The notes beneath the pieces are model-generated. The model had not been told where the DNA came from, did not search any database, and worked only from the letters and a program-made list of their open reading frames with translations. Below are positions 22,568 to 25,642 of a stretch of 25,642 nt of DNA, one piece after another; position 1 is the stretch's first letter, and each line of letters begins with the position of its first letter. Position numbers and translations under genes: made by a program. The DNA comes from DYTO01 sp040757795. GTDB taxonomy: Archaea > Hadarchaeota > Hadarchaeia > Hadarchaeales > Hadarchaeaceae. Location of the stretch: NCBI GenBank assembly GCA_040757795.1, contig JBFLWG010000013.1:1-25642 (forward strand), in the 5' to 3' direction.

Positions 22568-23650
22568 TTACTTGAATCTTTTCTCAAGCGCGGCCATCAT
22601 AGCCTTGTATCCCGGCGCGTATTCAAGCTCTTCCGGTACAAGAGTTGCCGGGTGCACGAACCCCTGCTCGCGCATGTACTCGGCTTTTTCAGTGGCCTTG
22701 TTCCTGTAGTAGTCCCAGTCAGGCGTGTCGAAAGCGTCCACGTATGCCGTGAACTTCCCCTCGTGCATGCTGAAGAGTATGCCGCTTACGATGGGTATGC
22801 AGAAGTTGGAGGTTGCAGACGGCCTCATCTTGACTGGCATCAGCGGCAGGTGGTGGCTCCCTCTCGTGTTGCCCGCAACATAGTGGACTGTCTTGAAAAC
22901 TGAGCATGTCTCTTCAGTCGCCGGGAACTTTTTCTGCATCCTCACTATCGCGGCAGGGTCGTCCTTCCCGACATATGTGCCGGCAATGTTGTGCAGTCTG
23001 TCGGTCGTGGCAGCTAGAAGAGGCTCATTGTCCTTGTTTCTCACGGCGTCTATGACAAATTGTCCTGGATACATCAATGAAGCGGCTATTAAGAAATTGT
23101 CTTGGGGTATGTTCAGCTCTGCCTTCTTCCCGCTCATGACGTCCATCACGGTCATGACCAATCCGTTTGCCAGCGACGGGTTCACTATCAGCGCCGTGTT
23201 CGCGGACGGCTCGCAGAACAGCCTGTAAAACGGGAAGTTGAAGGCGCCGGGTTCAGTCTTGTCTGCCGTGAACAATGCGAACGCCTCGTTTGGCCTTTCC
23301 TCAAACTCCATCTCAGCCACTCCAGGCCCCATCCCCTTGACGTTCCCTGAAAAAGAATCCTTCAAGATATCTTGCCCCGCCCCGTACAAGCTCTGTTTCT
23401 TCGCGACCTCTGTGCCTGCCTTGAATGCGTCCCAGCAGAGCTTGTGTATGTCAGAATTGTTCACGCCTTTGGTGTGGCTCAGCAGGATGTGTATGTCGTC
23501 CCCAGTGTACCCAATATAGCTGTCGATGAACATCCCCTTTCCATTTTTCTGAACGAAACTCTTCACAGCCTCAAGCAACTCATCGCTTGGCCTTGTGTGT
23601 CCTCCGATGCTCCCAACATCAGCTTTGATGGCTGTCAGGGTTATTCTCAT
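22568..23650 (-). CDS. fbp: fructose-1,6-bisphosphate aldolase/phosphatase (FBPA/P)
   Basis: A 360-residue bifunctional gluconeogenic enzyme of the archaeal class V FBPase type that condenses triose phosphates and dephosphorylates the product. The family hallmarks are present: KADVGSIGGH (residues 9-18), YTGDDIHILLSHT with D51 and D52, GQDILKDSFSGNVKGMGPGVAEMEFEERP (92-120), ADKTEPGAFN and TYVGKDDP, in which Y226 and K229 correspond to the aldolase Tyr and Schiff-base Lys. MRGSH becomes TRGSHHLPLMPV here. The length is slightly shorter than crenarchaeal enzymes. A GGGTGA ribosome binding site lies 4 nt before ATG 23650. Presence implies gluconeogenesis. Confidence 0.95.
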   Translation of the reverse strand: MRITLTAIKADVGSIGGHTRPSDELLEAVKSFVQKNGKGMFIDSYIGYTGDDIHILLSHTKGVNNSDIHKLCWDAFKAGTEVAKKQSLYGAGQDILKDSFSGNVKGMGPGVAEMEFEERPNEAFALFTADKTEPGAFNFPFYRLFCEPSANTALIVNPSLANGLVMTVMDVMSGKKAELNIPQDNFLIAASLMYPGQFVIDAVRNKDNEPLLAATTDRLHNIAGTYVGKDDPAAIVRMQKKFPATEETCSVFKTVHYVAGNTRGSHHLPLMPVKMRPSATSNFCIPIVSGILFSMHEGKFTAYVDAFDTPDWDYYRNKATEKAEYMREQGFVHPATLVPEELEYAPGYKAMMAALEKRFK

Positions 23651-23674
23651 TATTCACCCATCCAATTGAGTTTG

Positions 23675-23690
23675 ATGGTTTTTAAACCAT
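23675..23690 (-). promoter_or_regulatory. palindrome over the TATA box of FBPA/P
   Basis: ATGGTTT-TT-AAACCAT, a perfect 7-bp inverted repeat with a 2-nt centre, whose middle is the TATA-like TTTAAAAA of the FBPA/P gene (about 30 nt before its ATG). A dimeric regulator bound here would block TBP directly, which would suit carbon-source control of gluconeogenesis. The binding protein is unknown. Confidence 0.45.
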
Positions 23691-23702
23691 GCGGGTCATC
23701 GC

Positions 23703-24272
23703 CTAAGCTGCCTGCGCGTATGCCAGAGCGAAGGAACCCATCAGCCCGATGATGAAAGATACAGTAACACACATTATCAGGTTGGAAAATGGGACGCCTC
23801 CGGTCCCCGGCTTTGTCGGCTTGCCCCTCACTCTGGAAAGGACTTGGAAGGAGCGTTGGGTCCCCAAATGCGCGGCCCAGATGGTTAGCGGCAGGTTAAC
23901 AGTCAGGACCAGCAGCATGAAGAAGACGTGCCAAAGCTCGGCTCCAGGGATGGAAAGTATGTTCCAATTACCAATCATGGATTCCATGGTCAGCAGGAGG
24001 GCGCTGTCGGCGACGCCCCTCGCGAAGAAGAAGATGGCCGCCCCGGCGCCGAAGAATATCTGGGAGAGCATGAAGGCCGCGACGACCGTGACGGGGAAGT
24101 AGAGCAGGGGCTGCCACCAGCTCATGGTTGCTGGCTGGGGGACCCCCACCGCCTGGCCAAGCTCGGCGAAAACTGTGGTCGTCCCGCCGCCCCACTTGCC
24201 GAAGACCACGCCGAAGACCCAGCTGCCGATTATCAGGAGCCACATGGAGTAGTAGATGTACTGTTCCCTCAT
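23703..24272 (-). CDS. multi-span membrane protein, possibly SpoIIM/DUF95-like
   Basis: A 189-residue membrane protein with about five hydrophobic segments: WLLIIGSWVFGVVFG (early), PVTVVAAFMLSQIFFGAGAAIFFFA, LWHVFFMLLVLTVNLPLTIWAA and LIMCVTVSFIIGLMGSFALAYA, plus a basic loop (RVRGKPTKPG). The layout faintly recalls SpoIIM-type proteins common in archaea, but I cannot support that firmly. ATG 24272 has GGTGGTGA directly upstream. It is 52 nt upstream of FBPA/P on the same strand. Confidence 0.65.
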   Translation of the reverse strand: MREQYIYYSMWLLIIGSWVFGVVFGKWGGGTTTVFAELGQAVGVPQPATMSWWQPLLYFPVTVVAAFMLSQIFFGAGAAIFFFARGVADSALLLTMESMIGNWNILSIPGAELWHVFFMLLVLTVNLPLTIWAAHLGTQRSFQVLSRVRGKPTKPGTGGVPFSNLIMCVTVSFIIGLMGSFALAYAQAA

Positions 24273-24350
24273 TTCACCACCCAAAGTAATCCCGCGGGTT
24301 TAATTGATTTTGGGCAAAGTATTTTTCCGGAGGGCGAGAGTCATTTTCGG

Positions 24351-24427
24351 GCCGCCGTGGCTCAGCCTGGTAGAGCGACGGTTTCGTAAACCGTAAGTCG
24401 AGGGTTCAAACCCCTCCGGCGGCTCCA
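24351..24427 (+). tRNA. trnT: tRNA-Thr (anticodon CGU)
   Basis: Cloverleaf is complete: acceptor GCCGCCG/CGGCGGC, D stem GCTC/GAGC, anticodon stem ACGGT/ACCGT with loop TTCGTAA giving anticodon CGU (reads ACG, Thr), five-base variable loop, T stem GAGGG/CCCTC with loop TTCAAAC. Discriminator U73 fits archaeal tRNA-Thr, and CCA (24425-24427) is encoded. No intron. Its 3' end is repeated 1 kb downstream. Confidence 0.97.
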
Positions 24428-24428
24428 C
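24414..24428 (+). repeat. att-like direct repeat, copy in tRNA-Thr 3' end
   Basis: CTCCGGCGGCTCCAC covers the end of the T stem, the acceptor 3' strand, the discriminator and CCA. The identical 15 bases recur at 25420-25434, 1,006 bp away. tRNA 3' ends are common attachment sites of archaeal integrases. Confidence 0.75.
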
Positions 24429-24447
24429 TAAAAACGACAAATGTTAT

Positions 24448-24495
24448 ACCTCTACATTTTTCACAAAAAAGCAATATTTAAATATATGTAGGGGT
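24448..24495. promoter_or_regulatory. fic promoter with flanking inverted repeat
   Basis: The TATA region is the palindromic ATATTTAAATAT (24474-24485), about 28 nt before ATG 24507, so the transcript is probably leaderless. ACCTCTACAT (24448-24457) and ATGTAGGGGT (24486-24495) form an inverted repeat, 9 of 10 matching, around it. This suggests an operator. Confidence 0.45.
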
Positions 24496-24506
24496 AAACA
24501 AAAGTG

Positions 24507-25397
24507 ATGGTAACAATAAGAAAAAAGACAGTGGGGGGGCGAGTTTACTTCTACCTTGAGCACTCCATTCGCGTGGGCGAAAAGGTCGAGAAGAAGGAGC
24601 GCTACTTGGGCACCAAAATCCCAAAGAACTTGGCTGAGATTAAAGGGAACTTCCTCGGCAACATCTATAGAGAAAGATGGCACCCCAGTTTGGACAAAAT
24701 AAGAGCCAGATATTTGGAAGAAATCAAGCGGATGCCAAAGTCTGCGCTGGAGAAAGAGTTGAGAACATTCACAGTGAGGTTCACATACGACACTCAAAGG
24801 ATTGAGGGGTCTAGACTAACTCTTCGCGAGACTGCCGACCTTCTTGAAAAAGGGATAACACCGAAGGGAAAACCCGTTCGGGACGTGCTTGAGGCACAGG
24901 CGCATCGTGAGGTTTTCAACGAGATGCTTGATTTCAAGAAAGATCTCATTCTTTCTGTAATCCTGTATTGGCACAAGAGGCTCTTTGAGCAGACGAAACC
25001 GGATGTGGCGGGCAGGATTAGAACATACCAAGTAGCGATTTCTGGAAGCAAGTTTGTTCCTCCCCTCGCTGTGGAAGTCTACCCGATGTTGCGCGAGTTC
25101 TTCATCTGGTATGTCAGGAATAAAACGAAACTTCACCCAGTTGAACTCGCCGCTCTGGTACACCTTAAGCTCGTGACCATACACCCGTTCGGAGACGGGA
25201 ACGGCAGAATCTCGCGCCTCGCCATGAATTTCGTATTGAACATAAACCGCTACCCGATGTTGAACATCCCTTACGAGGGGCGGAACAGCTACTACAACGC
25301 CCTTGAAAGGTCCCAGTTAAAGAACAATGATGGAATCTTTCTCCAGTGGTTCATCAAGAGGTACGTTAAGGAGCACAAGAAGTACTTGAAACGATAA
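24507..25397 (+). CDS. Fic-domain protein (probable AMP transferase, autoinhibited class II)
   Basis: A 296-residue protein. Residues 1-45 form a small N-terminal domain (FYLEHSIRVGEKVEKKERYLG) found in archaeal Fic proteins. The Fic core carries the full catalytic motif HPFGDGNGRISR (226-237), with the catalytic His226 and the phosphate-binding GNGR. A T96-QRI-E100-G101 sequence in an N-terminal helix matches the inhibitory (S/T)xxxE(G/N) motif, so the enzyme is probably held inactive by its own helix and needs no separate antitoxin. AGRIRTYQVAISG is the flap that docks targets. Members usually transfer AMP to Tyr, Ser or Thr of a target protein; the target is unknown. It lies between the two att-like repeats and looks more AT-rich than its neighbours. 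GTG 24504 is an alternative start. Confidence 0.92.
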   Translation: MVTIRKKTVGGRVYFYLEHSIRVGEKVEKKERYLGTKIPKNLAEIKGNFLGNIYRERWHPSLDKIRARYLEEIKRMPKSALEKELRTFTVRFTYDTQRIEGSRLTLRETADLLEKGITPKGKPVRDVLEAQAHREVFNEMLDFKKDLILSVILYWHKRLFEQTKPDVAGRIRTYQVAISGSKFVPPLAVEVYPMLREFFIWYVRNKTKLHPVELAALVHLKLVTIHPFGDGNGRISRLAMNFVLNINRYPMLNIPYEGRNSYYNALERSQLKNNDGIFLQWFIKRYVKEHKKYLKR

Positions 25398-25419
25398 ATC
25401 TAAACGATAATCGGTATCT

Positions 25420-25434
25420 CTCCGGCGGCTCCAC
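25420..25434 (+). repeat. att-like direct repeat, distal copy
   Basis: CTCCGGCGGCTCCAC, identical to the 3' end of tRNA-Thr(CGU), with no tRNA body before it: the bases upstream are the end of fic. Three copies of AAACGATA (25389, 25402 and 25451) surround this copy, which could be recombinase arm sites or chance AT-rich repeats. Confidence 0.7.
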
Positions 25435-25475
25435 ACTTTATTTTGGAGATAAACGATAGAAATAAGGTGATTCAC

Positions 25476-25642
25476 TTGGGTAAAACTGAAACCATAATTT
25501 CCCAAAAGGTTGGTAAAGAAAAACCCAAGTATGGATACACCGCAATGAAGTATTTTGTTTATATGAGTTTTATTGGGGCAATTGGGTCGTCAATTGCTTT
25601 AGTTGGGATGTTCACTAGTTCACCCTTTAGCACGCTTTTGTT
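25476..25642 (+). CDS. membrane protein, 5' part only
   Basis: An open frame of 55 complete codons running off the window. It starts at TTG 25476, 5 nt after AGGTGA. The N-terminus is hydrophilic and Lys-rich (MGKTETIISQKVGKEKPKYG), then a hydrophobic helix begins (YFVYMSFIGAIGSSIALVGM). I do not recognise it. A TATA-like CTTTATTTT at about 25436-25444 precedes it. Codon use is AT-rich compared with the housekeeping genes, so it may belong to the same accessory region as fic. Confidence 0.6.
   Translation, partial: MGKTETIISQKVGKEKPKYGYTAMKYFVYMSFIGAIGSSIALVGMFTSSPFSTLL

Larger units (their letters stand above)
24414..25434 (+). mobile_element. candidate minimal tRNA-integrated element carrying fic
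   Basis: Direct repeats of 15 bp, one in tRNA-Thr and one downstream, bound a segment with a single gene, fic, and its own promoter. No integrase is present inside. It may be a deletion remnant, a passenger mobilised in trans, or the inner part of stacked insertions at this tRNA. Confidence 0.45.

Noticed and set aside
23749..24389. Plus-strand frames of 117 and 153 codons opposite the membrane protein.
   Set aside because: They lack a ribosome binding site, one runs through the tRNA gene, and the minus-strand protein has coherent membrane helices.

Overview
This window is archaeal chromosome. A group II chaperonin (thermosome), RNA polymerase subunit Rpo6/K, FEN-1, archaeal fructose-1,6-bisphosphate aldolase/phosphatase, a DUF123 GIY-YIG-like protein and a Trm112-like zinc protein occur together. 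Many genes have a TATA-like box about 25-30 nt before the start codon, as in leaderless archaeal transcripts, and others have GGTGA-type ribosome binding sites. A tRNA-Thr(CGU) with U73 fits. I cannot place the lineage from sequence alone; a poorly characterised lineage is possible.

Region 1 (1-8074, minus strand) is one uninterrupted reading frame that leaves the window at base 1. It encodes at least 2,691 residues of a secreted protein: a signal peptide, an N-terminal beta region, about 17 fibronectin-III-like domains in groups of three or four, and five blocks of a short 16-residue repeat (W-x-x-V-E-x-W-x-G-x-V, 34 copies) between the groups. I recognise no family name for this repeat. A 1,115-bp segment is present twice with no difference seen, 1,686 bp apart. 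The protein also shows a striking excess of Asp-Asn and Glu-Asn pairs. Divergent from it is a winged-helix regulator, with a perfect inverted repeat in the shared intergenic region.

Region 2 (8.3-15.1 kb) is housekeeping. A minus-strand operon carries queD, a DUF123 gene and ftsJ/rlmE. A plus-strand group carries the thermosome, rpo6 and fen1. A second minus-strand operon carries a two-TM protein, a YdjM/DUF457-like membrane protein, a 58-residue Trm112-like protein and pcm. Genes overlap or nearly touch; fen1 and pcm share a CTAG as their convergent stops.

Region 3 (15.1-22.6 kb) is a surface-glycan/lipid cluster: an LPG-synthase-TM (AglD-like) protein, three related GT2 glycosyltransferases, a UDP-galactopyranose-mutase-like flavoprotein, a GT4 glycosyltransferase, a sugar nucleotidyltransferase fused to a cupin, and a VTT/DedA membrane protein. 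Together they could make an activated sugar and build it into a lipid-linked or surface glycan. The giant secreted protein is a possible client, but that is inference.

Region 4 (22.6-25.6 kb) has the FBP aldolase/phosphatase, a multi-span membrane protein, tRNA-Thr(CGU), a Fic-domain protein and the start of another membrane protein. A 15-bp copy of the tRNA 3' end lies just after the fic gene, so fic sits between att-like direct repeats about 1 kb apart. This looks like a very small tRNA-integrated element or the remnant of one.
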